In this document: positions 1-5,693 of the stretch, piece after piece
Numbering within the stretch: the first letter of the stretch is position 1
Layout: every line of letters begins with the position of its first letter
Position numbers and translations under genes: made by a program
DNA from: Clostridiales bacterium
Lineage (GTDB): Bacteria; Bacillota; Clostridia; Oscillospirales; QAMX01
Assembly (NCBI GenBank): GCA_012514045.1
Contig: JAAZBA010000130.1
Span: forward strand, 1-5,693
Length of the DNA stretch: 5,693 bases
Direction of reading: 5' to 3'
Notes under the pieces: generated by a model
What the model saw: the letters and a program-made list of their open reading frames with translations, nothing else
Databases searched by the model: none
What the model was told of the DNA's origin: nothing

Positions 1-1
1 A

Positions 2-112
2 ACATGGGAAAGCAAGCATATAGGGCCTTACCACCAGAGAAGCCTGGAATTTGAGCGGGATATGCTTTCCTCTGGCCTTTTGGGACCTGTAGAGCTTTTC
101 ACCGCGAAATAA
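2..112 (+). CDS. C-terminal end of an upstream protein (partial, start outside window)
   Basis: An open frame enters from the left edge and ends at TAA 110-112, giving 36 residues. The readable tail includes GPYHQRSLEFERD and then GLLGPVELF close to the end. I do not recognise it with certainty. A short terminal strand of the type GLLGPV-x-L is reminiscent of the last beta strand of C-terminal beta-sandwich domains in large glycoside hydrolases, including GH106-like and GH2-like enzymes. That would fit the GH106-like gene at the other end of the window, but this is a guess from a few residues. The other frame containing the ATG at position 4 stops after a few codons. The fragment lies on the same strand as all later genes and ends 96 bases before the next start, so it could share transcription with them. 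Confidence 0.55.
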   Translation, partial: TWESKHIGPYHQRSLEFERDMLSSGLLGPVELFTAK

Positions 113-140
113 ACCCGGAGTGATTTTCGATTTCGTGTGA

Positions 141-163
141 AATACAATTTGAAGAATTGTATT
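141..163. promoter_or_regulatory. Perfect 9-bp inverted repeat, possible operator
   Basis: AATACAATT (141-149) is followed by a 5-base centre and its exact reverse complement AATTGTATT (155-163). It lies in the AT-rich gap upstream of the first complete gene. The stem is nearly all A/T and no T-run directly follows it, so a rho-independent terminator is unlikely. Its position over a possible -35 element suits a repressor operator. This is an inference from position and symmetry; no regulator gene is present in the window. Confidence 0.4.
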
Positions 164-176
164 ATTTATCTATTAA
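149..176 (+). promoter_or_regulatory. Possible sigma-70-type promoter for the four-gene operon
   Basis: TTGAAG (149-154) matches four of six bases of the -35 consensus. After 16 bases comes TATTAA (171-176), also four of six for the -10. Transcription would begin near 183 and leave a leader of about 25 bases before the start at 209. The region is AT-rich enough to yield such matches by chance, so the call is weak. The dyad at 141-163 covers the -35 element. Confidence 0.3.
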
Positions 177-193
177 TGAAGAATAATTTATAT

Positions 194-200
194 AAGGAGG
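194..200 (+). promoter_or_regulatory. Ribosome binding site that sets the start at 209
   Basis: AAGGAGG stands 8 bases before ATG 209, ideal spacing. It decides the start against the longer in-frame GTG at 137, which has no well-placed ribosome site and whose extra 24 residues do not belong to the Rossmann fold. Confidence 0.85.
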
Positions 201-208
201 AACACATC

Positions 209-1279
209 ATGGGTAAAGTCAGATTAGGTATGATTGGTCTCGGCGGTATCGCTAACGGTGTCCATCTTCCCGGCTATATGAAGCTCGATAACTGTGAGCT
301 TGTAGCCATATGCGATATTGACGAGAGTAAGCTCAAAGCAACAGGAGACAAGTACAGCATACCGGAAGACCGCCGCTACACAGACTATCGTGAGCTTATC
401 GCCTGCGATGATATTGACGCGGTTGATATTGCCACATGGAACTCAGTGCACTGTGAAATCGCCAAAGCTGCAGCGCTAGCGGGGAAGCACTTTTCCGTTG
501 AGAAGCCTGTGGGCATGAACTATGCTGAAGCCTATGACTTGGCAAAAACGGCAGAGAATATGAATGTACAATCCTTCATCTGTCTCTCCTGGCGTTACCA
601 TCCCTACACACGATATGTCAAATATCTTGTTTCAAGCGGCAAGGTGGGAAGACTCTATCACATCTATGTGCGTTGTATCAAAGATTCCGGTCTCTGGAAG
701 GGCAGAAAGCTGGAGTGGCGCTTTGACAAGACGCTTGCGGCCTCCGGTGTGCTGGGCGACTTAGGTTCCCATATGATTGATATCGTGCGCTTCTGGGGTC
801 AGGAGTTCAAAGATGTCTACGCGAACTACGGCACATTTATCACCCATCGTCCCACAGAGGATACGGGGGAAATTCGCGAAGTCACAACAGATGACTGGTG
901 CAACATGAACTGCGTTCTTGAGTCGGATGTGAGCTGTACGATTGAGCTTACCCGCTGCGCCACCACAGTTCCGAACCTCATAAGTTTTGAGGTTTATGGA
1001 GAAAAGGGCAAGCTCATTTATACAAATGATGAATATGGTCAAAAGATTGAGTTTCGTGACGCGGAAACGCGAGAGATAGAGCTGCTCACTCCTCCCGATG
1101 AGTTTACGGCTATGCAGTCAAAGTCCTTCATCGACCTTGTGCAAGGTATTGAGGACGATTATACAGCAAAAATCACCCATGGTCTGGAGTGCCAGGCGGT
1201 TATCGACGCCGCTATACGCTCGTGCGAACAGCACAGACCTGTTACCATCGCTGAGATTAAGGAGGAAATCGAGAAATGA
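209..1279 (+). CDS. Gfo/Idh/MocA family NAD(P)-dependent sugar oxidoreductase
   Basis: This 356-residue protein is a typical-length member of the Gfo/Idh/MocA family, which reversibly oxidises a hydroxyl of sugars, inositols or glycosides using a tightly held nicotinamide cofactor. An N-terminal Rossmann fold (about 1-125) starts with the glycine loop GLGGIA (10-15). An acidic residue (D36) at the end of the second strand suggests preference for NAD over NADP. EKP (98-100) supplies the conserved lysine (K99) of the active site. The C-terminal alpha/beta domain (about 126-356) carries GDLGSHMID (183-191), whose D184 and H188 are the family's substrate-binding/catalytic pair. No signal peptide is seen, so it should be cytosolic. 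The start at 209 is chosen from the AAGGAGG at 194-200. The stop overlaps the next start (ATGA, 1276-1279), indicating translational coupling. The family is certain, but the substrate is not: inositol dehydrogenase, glycoside 3-dehydrogenase and amino-sugar oxidation are all possible. Confidence 0.93.
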   Translation: MGKVRLGMIGLGGIANGVHLPGYMKLDNCELVAICDIDESKLKATGDKYSIPEDRRYTDYRELIACDDIDAVDIATWNSVHCEIAKAAALAGKHFSVEKPVGMNYAEAYDLAKTAENMNVQSFICLSWRYHPYTRYVKYLVSSGKVGRLYHIYVRCIKDSGLWKGRKLEWRFDKTLAASGVLGDLGSHMIDIVRFWGQEFKDVYANYGTFITHRPTEDTGEIREVTTDDWCNMNCVLESDVSCTIELTRCATTVPNLISFEVYGEKGKLIYTNDEYGQKIEFRDAETREIELLTPPDEFTAMQSKSFIDLVQGIEDDYTAKITHGLECQAVIDAAIRSCEQHRPVTIAEIKEEIEK

Positions 1280-2106
1280 CAAATACATACACCTGTTCTT
1301 CTGAAGAATTTCTGAGGAATTCACGCATACCCGTGAGAGTTCTTGAGGACGCTGACGCCATCCATGAGGAAATGGCGGAAATAATGGCGAAGACCATTGA
1401 GGACAAAAAAGGCAAACATACATTTATAATCTGTCCTGTCGGGCCCATTGATCAGTATCCTCTGTTCGTAAAAAAGGTCAACGAGCGCAATATAAGCCTA
1501 AAAAACGTATATTTCGTCAACATGGATGAATACCTGACGGATGACGACAAACATATATCTCCCGACAGCAGCCTCAGCTTTGTTGGATTCATGGAGCGCA
1601 CTGTATACTCAAAAATCAAACCCGAGCTTCTCATGCCTCCTGAGCAGCGTCTTTTCCCTGTCCCCGGTCATGAAGCGGAGCTCGATGCTCTCATTGAGGA
1701 GCTGGGAAGCGCCGACTGCTGCCTTACCGGTGTGGGTATAAACGGTCATATAGCCTTTAACGAATCCGCGCTTCCTGATGAGGACATTACTGACGAGGAA
1801 TTTTCTAAACTTGGTACCAGATGCCTCGATCTTTCCCGTGACACTATAGTAAACAACGGCGGCAGAAAAATATACGGAGCCCTTGATCTCATGCCTAAAC
1901 GCTGTATAACTTTAGGCATGCGCCAGCTTCTCAAATGCCGCAATTTTAAAATCTATCTTTTCCAGCCCTGGCAGTGGGGTATTATGAGAAAAATTGCCCT
2001 TGAGGCTCCCTCAAGATTTGCCCCCGCTTCCTTACTGCAGAATGTGCCGGGATCGGAAATGGTCATAAGCCGCGCGATGCTTGACATAGCGATATCTTAT
2101 AAATAG
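1276..2106 (+). CDS. NagB-like protein: divergent glucosamine-6-phosphate deaminase/isomerase family member
   Basis: A 276-residue protein of the glucosamine-6-phosphate isomerase/6-phosphogluconolactonase family. Canonical NagB converts glucosamine-6-phosphate to fructose-6-phosphate and ammonia. Recognisable parts are NMDEY (82-86; D84 matches catalytic D72 of E. coli NagB), GVGINGHIAFNE (152-163; H158 and E163 match H143 and E148), MPKRCITLG (206-214) and the PASLLQ segment (250-255). By alignment from memory there are three departures. The N-terminal phosphate loop, usually PTGGTP or similar, reads PVGPIDQYP (54-62). The position of D141 is N156. The position of phosphate-contacting K208 is W234, inside QPWQWG. 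The fold is therefore clear, but the usual substrate is doubtful. It may be an isomerase/deaminase for a different, perhaps non-phosphorylated, sugar. AAGGAGG at 1259-1265, inside the preceding gene, sits 10 bases before the ATG, and the start overlaps the previous stop. Expected to be cytosolic. Confidence 0.85.
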   Translation: MTNTYTCSSEEFLRNSRIPVRVLEDADAIHEEMAEIMAKTIEDKKGKHTFIICPVGPIDQYPLFVKKVNERNISLKNVYFVNMDEYLTDDDKHISPDSSLSFVGFMERTVYSKIKPELLMPPEQRLFPVPGHEAELDALIEELGSADCCLTGVGINGHIAFNESALPDEDITDEEFSKLGTRCLDLSRDTIVNNGGRKIYGALDLMPKRCITLGMRQLLKCRNFKIYLFQPWQWGIMRKIALEAPSRFAPASLLQNVPGSEMVISRAMLDIAISYK

Positions 2107-2113
2107 TACCTTT

Positions 2114-2119
2114 AGGAGG
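2114..2119 (+). promoter_or_regulatory. Ribosome binding site supporting a GTG start at 2129
   Basis: AGGAGG lies 9 bases before GTG 2129. The site lies in the 22-base gap after the NagB-like gene and supports the non-ATG start, which also begins exactly at the first beta strand of the barrel (KIGTIARF). Confidence 0.8.
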
Positions 2120-2128
2120 AATATATAA

Positions 2129-2959
2129 GTGAAAATTGGTACAATAGCACGTTTTTCTACCGTTGCCGAAGCTGAAGATAAGTTCCGTGAGCTTTCCGAA
2201 TACGGTTTTGAGCAATGTCAGATATCCTACAGAGGAGACATAAGCGATCTTTCCGCCGCGAAGGAAATCCGCGCTGTAGCAGACAGGTATAACATCGAAA
2301 TTTCCGCCATGTTCGTAAGCTATGGCGATGCCGACACGGTATGGGACAATTACTACGGCTTCCTCACCGCCGGCATCAATGTTGAAAGCTACAGAGTTCG
2401 TCGGGTGGACAAAGTCAGAAGCTCTCTGCCGTTTGTAAAGGCTTTAGGCATAACCGATGCCGTTATCCACGCAGGTTTTATCCCCAACAACCCGTTCTGC
2501 CCATCTTATGCTCTCATGAAGACCTCGGTACGCTTTATCGCTATGGACTGTCAAAAACTTGGGCTCAACCTGCTTTTTGAAACCGGAGGAGAGTCCCCTG
2601 TTGCTTTTCTTCGTCTCTTCACCGATCTGGGATTCGACAATCTTTATATCAATCTCGATCCGGCGAATATGCTTATGTACGGTTACGCCAACCCCGTTGA
2701 CGCTATATACACCATCGGTAAATATGTCCGCAATATACATGGCAAGGACGGATTACCCCCTACCGATCCGGTAAAATTGGGTGCGGAGACTCCCATAGGC
2801 GAAGGTAAAGTAGATTTCTATGCCATGTTCCGAGAGCTTAAAAAGGTAGGCTACGACAGATATGTCACCATCGAGCGTGAAATATCCGGGCCTCAGCAGA
2901 AGCAGGATATCCTTAAAGCGAAAGCATACTTTGAAAAACTTCTTTCGGAGGTATATTGA
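2129..2959 (+). CDS. Sugar isomerase/epimerase, xylose-isomerase-like TIM barrel (AP endonuclease 2 family)
   Basis: A 276-residue single-domain protein, a normal length for sugar phosphate isomerase/epimerase-type proteins (COG1082). Members use a divalent metal to move protons next to a carbonyl. Known activities include ketose 3-epimerisation, inosose isomerisation or dehydration, hydroxypyruvate isomerisation and C-glycoside cleavage. Strand-end motifs follow the barrel order: VIHAGF (112-117, H114), LLFETGGE (148-155, E151), NLDPANM (175-181, D177), NIHGKDG (202-208, H204), IGEGKVDF (223-230) and TIERE (247-251, E249). E151, D177, H204 and E249 are the expected metal ligands. No signal peptide is present, so it should be cytosolic. 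The GTG start is supported by AGGAGG at 2114-2119. It lies 22 bases after the NagB-like gene and 3 bases before the deacylase gene. Pairing with a Gfo/Idh/MocA dehydrogenase is common and suggests action on a keto-sugar made by that enzyme. The specific reaction cannot be assigned. Confidence 0.88.
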   Translation: MKIGTIARFSTVAEAEDKFRELSEYGFEQCQISYRGDISDLSAAKEIRAVADRYNIEISAMFVSYGDADTVWDNYYGFLTAGINVESYRVRRVDKVRSSLPFVKALGITDAVIHAGFIPNNPFCPSYALMKTSVRFIAMDCQKLGLNLLFETGGESPVAFLRLFTDLGFDNLYINLDPANMLMYGYANPVDAIYTIGKYVRNIHGKDGLPPTDPVKLGAETPIGEGKVDFYAMFRELKKVGYDRYVTIEREISGPQQKQDILKAKAYFEKLLSEVY

Positions 2960-2962
2960 GCT

Positions 2963-4519
2963 ATGTATGACCTTACAATTAAAAACGGTACAGTGCTTGA
3001 CGGCACTGGAGCCGAAGGCTTTATCGCCGATGTGTCTGTAAAGGACGGAAAAATCGCCTTTATCGGGAAATGCGACTGCGAGGCTTCTGAGGTTATCGAC
3101 GCTGCCGGGCTTACCGTCACCCCCGGCTTTATCGACTCCCACAGCCACTCCGACAGCGCAATGCTCGTAAATCCCGATCAAAAGGAAAAAATTCAGCAGG
3201 GTATTACAACCTGTATCGCTGGACAGTGCGGCTCAACTCCCGCTCCCATAGGTAAAGATCTGGCGCCTTTTGAAATATACCAGGTAGACTCCTTCGGACT
3301 TAACACAGATGTTTTCCGTACAATGGGCAGCTTCCTTGATTTGGTTAGGGATATCCCACAGGGCTGTAATATAGCCACTTTTGTGGGACACAGTGCCCTG
3401 CGCCGGGCAGCAATGGGCATGGAAAACCGTGAACCTACAGAAAAGGAGCTTGAAAAAATGCGTTCTCTCCTGAGGGACGGTATGGAGCACGGAGCCGTAG
3501 GTGTGTCTTTTGGACTTATATATACCCCAAGCTGCTACTCTAAGACGCCTGAGCTGATTGAATTGGCGAAGGTATCCGTCTCCTACGGTGGCCTTGTTGT
3601 CGCTCATATAAGGGATGAGGGGGATTATCTCATAGAAGCTGTGGAGGAATTTATCTCCATTATCCGTGCATCCGGAGCTAAAGGCGTAATATCACATCAC
3701 AAGAGTTCCGGGAAGCGCAACTGGGGTAAAGTTAAGACAACGATTAAAATGATTGAAAAAGCAAGCGAGGAAGGTCTTGACATATACTGCGATGTCTATC
3801 CATATAACGCATCTCACACAACCCTTCATTCACACTTCATCCCAGCCGAGTACCATACTGGCGGTCCCGCCGGTATTGTCAAACTCCTGTCCGATAATGA
3901 TATGCGCCAAAAGCTCAAGGAAATAAACAGGAAGGATCAGGGGAATAATTATGACTGGATACAGATTACTCTATGTACAGGTTATCCCGAATATCAGGGG
4001 CTGAGAATTCCTGAAATAGCAAAACTTCACGGCACTGATCAGCTTGATGCCGTCTTCGATATGATCAGAGACAGCAATACCCGCTGCAGCGCCTGTTATT
4101 TCACAATGTGTGAAGAGGATGTGGAAACGGTTATCGCATTCCCTCGGTCTATGATCGGTACGGACTCCGGAATCGCGGGAGCCAGCAAGGTGTTTCATCC
4201 AAGACTTGTGGGCACCTTCCCCAGAGCTTTGGGCAGATATTCAAGGCAAAGGGGCGTTGTATCTCTTCCTGAAATGGTCAGGAAGATGACATCACTGCCC
4301 GCCTATGTCTACAATCTTGAGACAAAGGGAAAACTTCAGGTGGGTTTTGACGCTGATATTTGTATTTTTGATGCCGACAGAATAATCGACCGTGCAGAAT
4401 TTACCGACTGCAGCAGAAAAGCCGATGGACTTAACTATGTCCTTCTTAACGGAAAAGTTGTTGTTAAGGACGCGGTTTTTCTTGGAGACAGACAGGGCAA
4501 AGTATTGCTCAGAAAATAA
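2963..4519 (+). CDS. N-acyl-D-amino-acid deacylase family amidohydrolase
   Basis: A 518-residue zinc amidohydrolase of the D-aminoacylase group (COG3653), whose known members hydrolyse N-acyl groups from D-amino acids. A small beta-sandwich built from both ends (about 1-55 and 455-518, including KGKLQVGFDADICIFD) flanks a TIM barrel. Metal ligands are visible: GFIDSHSHSD (55-64; H60, H62), GQCG (87-90; C89), AHIRDEGD (214-221; H215), ISHHK (243-247; H245) and IGTDSG (398-403; D401). They correspond to H67/H69, C96, H220, H250 and D366 of the Alcaligenes faecalis enzyme as I recall it, and all are kept. FHPRLVGTFPRALGRY (411-426) is a further family signature. The protein looks active and cytosolic. 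GGAGG at 2947-2951 lies 11 bases before the ATG, and the gap from the previous stop is only 3 bases. The natural substrate is open. In this sugar operon, removal of an N-acyl group from an amino sugar or sugar-linked amino acid is an attractive alternative to D-amino-acid metabolism. Confidence 0.9.
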   Translation: MYDLTIKNGTVLDGTGAEGFIADVSVKDGKIAFIGKCDCEASEVIDAAGLTVTPGFIDSHSHSDSAMLVNPDQKEKIQQGITTCIAGQCGSTPAPIGKDLAPFEIYQVDSFGLNTDVFRTMGSFLDLVRDIPQGCNIATFVGHSALRRAAMGMENREPTEKELEKMRSLLRDGMEHGAVGVSFGLIYTPSCYSKTPELIELAKVSVSYGGLVVAHIRDEGDYLIEAVEEFISIIRASGAKGVISHHKSSGKRNWGKVKTTIKMIEKASEEGLDIYCDVYPYNASHTTLHSHFIPAEYHTGGPAGIVKLLSDNDMRQKLKEINRKDQGNNYDWIQITLCTGYPEYQGLRIPEIAKLHGTDQLDAVFDMIRDSNTRCSACYFTMCEEDVETVIAFPRSMIGTDSGIAGASKVFHPRLVGTFPRALGRYSRQRGVVSLPEMVRKMTSLPAYVYNLETKGKLQVGFDADICIFDADRIIDRAEFTDCSRKADGLNYVLLNGKVVVKDAVFLGDRQGKVLLRK

Positions 4520-4520
4520 G

Positions 4521-4563
4521 AATATACAGTATTGTGGGCGGTCACAGAGCAATACTGTATATT
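4521..4563. repeat. Perfect 14-bp inverted repeat (intercistronic hairpin)
   Basis: AATATACAGTATTG (4521-4534) and its exact reverse complement (4550-4563) flank a 15-base centre. The repeat starts two bases after the deacylase stop codon. As RNA it would form a long but AU-rich stem. No U-run directly follows; the nearest T5 (4576-4580) is 12 bases beyond the stem, so it is not a standard rho-independent terminator. Each arm also contains the near-palindrome ATAC-N-GTAT, which could be a protein binding site. Possible roles are an mRNA processing or stability element, attenuation between the four genes and the hydrolase, or an operator. Confidence 0.75.
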
Positions 4564-4610
4564 AACTGCCTGAGCTTTTTAACGCTTTTCAGACGAAAGG
4601 ATAAAATACG

Positions 4611-5693
4611 ATGTCAAAACTGATTGAAAACATAAGGCACAATTCCATATCCCATGGCAGCATCCCCTTCTGGTCCTGGAACGACAAGCTTAAAGAGGAA
4701 GAACTCCGCCGTCAGATACGAAGGATGAAGGATCTGGGCATGAATGGCTTCTTCATGCACGCCCGATTCGGACTTGAAACCGAATACCTGAGCGAGGAAT
4801 GGTTCGACTGCGTCAGAGCATGTGTTGACGAGGCGGAGCGGCTGGACATGGAGGCTTGGAGCTATGATGAGAACGGCTGGCCTTCCGGCTTCGCAGGCGG
4901 TAAGCTCCTTGAGGATAGAAACAACCATGCAAAATGGCTCTTCTACGAGATTTCCGACACATTTCCCACAGAAGAGGACGTTCTCGAAGTCTACTCGCTC
5001 TCCGATGATGGAAAACTGAACAGGCTCACAGAGCCTGTGGGCGGTAAATATCATATAATCCGCAAGAAGTATGATGAATCGTATGTCGATACAATGGACG
5101 ACAGCATTACCCGTAAGTTTATTGCCGAAACCCATGAGCAGTATAAAGAAAAAGTAGGCTTTTCCCGCCATATGCCTGGATTCTTCACCGATGAGCCTCA
5201 ATATTACCGCTGGCACACACCCTGGTCAGACATTATGGAACGTGAATTTGAAAAAGCATACGGTTACAGTGTCCTATCGGCGCTTCCCGCTCTTTTTATC
5301 GATTTTGAAGGCTCAAGAGAATTTCGCTACGATTACTTCCTGCTCTGCCATAAGCTGTTTATCAATAACTTTATAAAGGTTGTTTACGATTGGTGTAATG
5401 AAAACGGCTGTCAGCTCACAGGTCACGCCGTTGAAGAGTCCAACCTGTCCGGTCAGATGTGGTGCTGCGGCGGTGTCATGCCATTCTATGAGTATGAGCA
5501 CATTCCGGGCATTGACTATCTGGGACGTGAGCTTCAAAGCGACCTTGCGCCAAAGCAGATAGGTTCTGTCTGCGCTCAGCTGGGAAAGAAAAAGGTCATG
5601 AGCGAGATGTTCGCCTGCTGTGGCTGGGACGTGACACCAAGGGAACTTAAGAGAATCGCGGAGCTTCAGTATGTGGGCGGAGTGAATCTTATG
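4611..5693 (+). CDS. GH106-like glycoside hydrolase, N-terminal part (continues past window)
   Basis: The frame opens at ATG 4611 and runs 361 codons to the right edge with no stop. A moderate ribosome site (AAAGGA, 4596-4601) stands 9 bases before the start. The protein begins directly with the catalytic barrel: IPFWSWND (18-25), MNGFFMHARFGL (44-55), EAWSYDENGWPSGFAGG (81-97), PGFFTDEPQ (189-197), LTGHAVEE (269-276), VMSEMFACCGWDVTPRELKR (329-348) and YVGGVNLM at the edge. This series is characteristic of the Glyco_hydro_106/alpha-L-rhamnosidase-like family, whose members often reach 800-1100 residues with C-terminal beta domains. The acidic residues in FTDEP and SEMF are candidate catalytic or calcium-binding groups. 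The start lacks a signal peptide, so hydrolysis should occur inside the cell on imported oligosaccharides. GH106 founders cleave alpha-L-rhamnosides, but this wider family is poorly characterised, and a rhamnosidase call is not justified. It follows the four-gene operon after a 91-base gap with a hairpin. Confidence 0.85.
   Translation, partial: MSKLIENIRHNSISHGSIPFWSWNDKLKEEELRRQIRRMKDLGMNGFFMHARFGLETEYLSEEWFDCVRACVDEAERLDMEAWSYDENGWPSGFAGGKLLEDRNNHAKWLFYEISDTFPTEEDVLEVYSLSDDGKLNRLTEPVGGKYHIIRKKYDESYVDTMDDSITRKFIAETHEQYKEKVGFSRHMPGFFTDEPQYYRWHTPWSDIMEREFEKAYGYSVLSALPALFIDFEGSREFRYDYFLLCHKLFINNFIKVVYDWCNENGCQLTGHAVEESNLSGQMWCCGGVMPFYEYEHIPGIDYLGRELQSDLAPKQIGSVCAQLGKKKVMSEMFACCGWDVTPRELKRIAELQYVGGVNLM

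Noticed and set aside
137..208. Longer GTG start for the Gfo/Idh/MocA gene (24 extra residues)
   Set aside because: No well-spaced ribosome site precedes GTG 137. The extra codons are AT-rich and cross the dyad and possible promoter, and the Rossmann fold begins just after ATG 209, which has AAGGAGG at ideal spacing.
2753..3181. 142-codon open frame on the - strand
   Set aside because: It lies opposite the end of the TIM-barrel gene and the start of the deacylase gene, both with clear motifs. No ribosome site or domain supports it.
2963..4519. Calling the amidohydrolase NagA (N-acetylglucosamine-6-phosphate deacetylase)
   Set aside because: The C89 metal ligand in GQCG, the SHHK motif and the HPRLVGTFPRALGRY signature place it in the D-aminoacylase branch, not NagA.
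4558..4563. Promoter for the GH106-like gene using TATATT as -10
   Set aside because: The -10 match is good, but no acceptable -35 lies 16-18 bases upstream, and the match is part of the inverted-repeat arm.
4521..4580. Rho-independent terminator after the deacylase gene
   Set aside because: The stem is AU-rich and the T5 run lies 12 bases beyond it rather than directly after, so the standard terminator form is absent. It was kept as an inverted repeat instead.
4614..5216. 200-codon open frame on the - strand
   Set aside because: It lies entirely opposite the GH106-like gene, whose + strand frame gives a clear family match. The - strand translation shows no recognisable domain, so it is a shadow.
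1..5693. CRISPR arrays, tRNA/rRNA genes, insertion sequences or phage genes
   Set aside because: No repeated spacer pattern, RNA gene, transposase or attachment-like repeat was seen. The window is nearly filled by metabolic genes.

Overview
The window looks like part of a carbohydrate-use locus from a low-to-mid GC Gram-positive anaerobe, most likely an uncultured Clostridia (Lachnospiraceae/Oscillospiraceae-like) gut or rumen bacterium. This is an inference from the strong AGGAGG-type ribosome sites, ATGA start/stop overlap, tight same-strand packing and protein flavour. No species can be named.

All genes are on the + strand. Positions 2-112 hold the last 36 codons of an upstream protein. 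A 96-base AT-rich gap (113-208) follows, with a perfect 9-bp dyad overlapping a possible promoter. Four tightly packed genes then run from 209 to 4519: a Gfo/Idh/MocA NAD(P)-dependent oxidoreductase, a divergent glucosamine-6-phosphate deaminase (NagB)-like protein, a sugar isomerase/epimerase of the xylose-isomerase-like TIM-barrel family, and a zinc amidohydrolase of the N-acyl-D-amino-acid deacylase family. Their junctions are a 4-base overlap, a 22-base gap and a 3-base gap, so they are almost certainly one operon. A 91-base gap (4520-4610) holds a perfect 14-bp inverted repeat. After it begins a large GH106-like glycoside hydrolase that runs off the right edge.

Taken together the genes suggest catabolism of an amino-sugar-containing or otherwise N-acylated glycoside. 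The hydrolase would release the sugar, the dehydrogenase would oxidise a hydroxyl, the amidohydrolase would remove an N-acyl group, and the NagB-like and TIM-barrel proteins would isomerise or deaminate the product. No protein has a visible signal peptide, so the chemistry appears to be cytoplasmic. No kinase or transporter is seen. The NagB-like protein appears to have lost the usual phosphate-binding features, which raises the possibility of a pathway acting on non-phosphorylated intermediates. That is the most interesting idea here, but it is a hypothesis and substrates cannot be read from the sequence.
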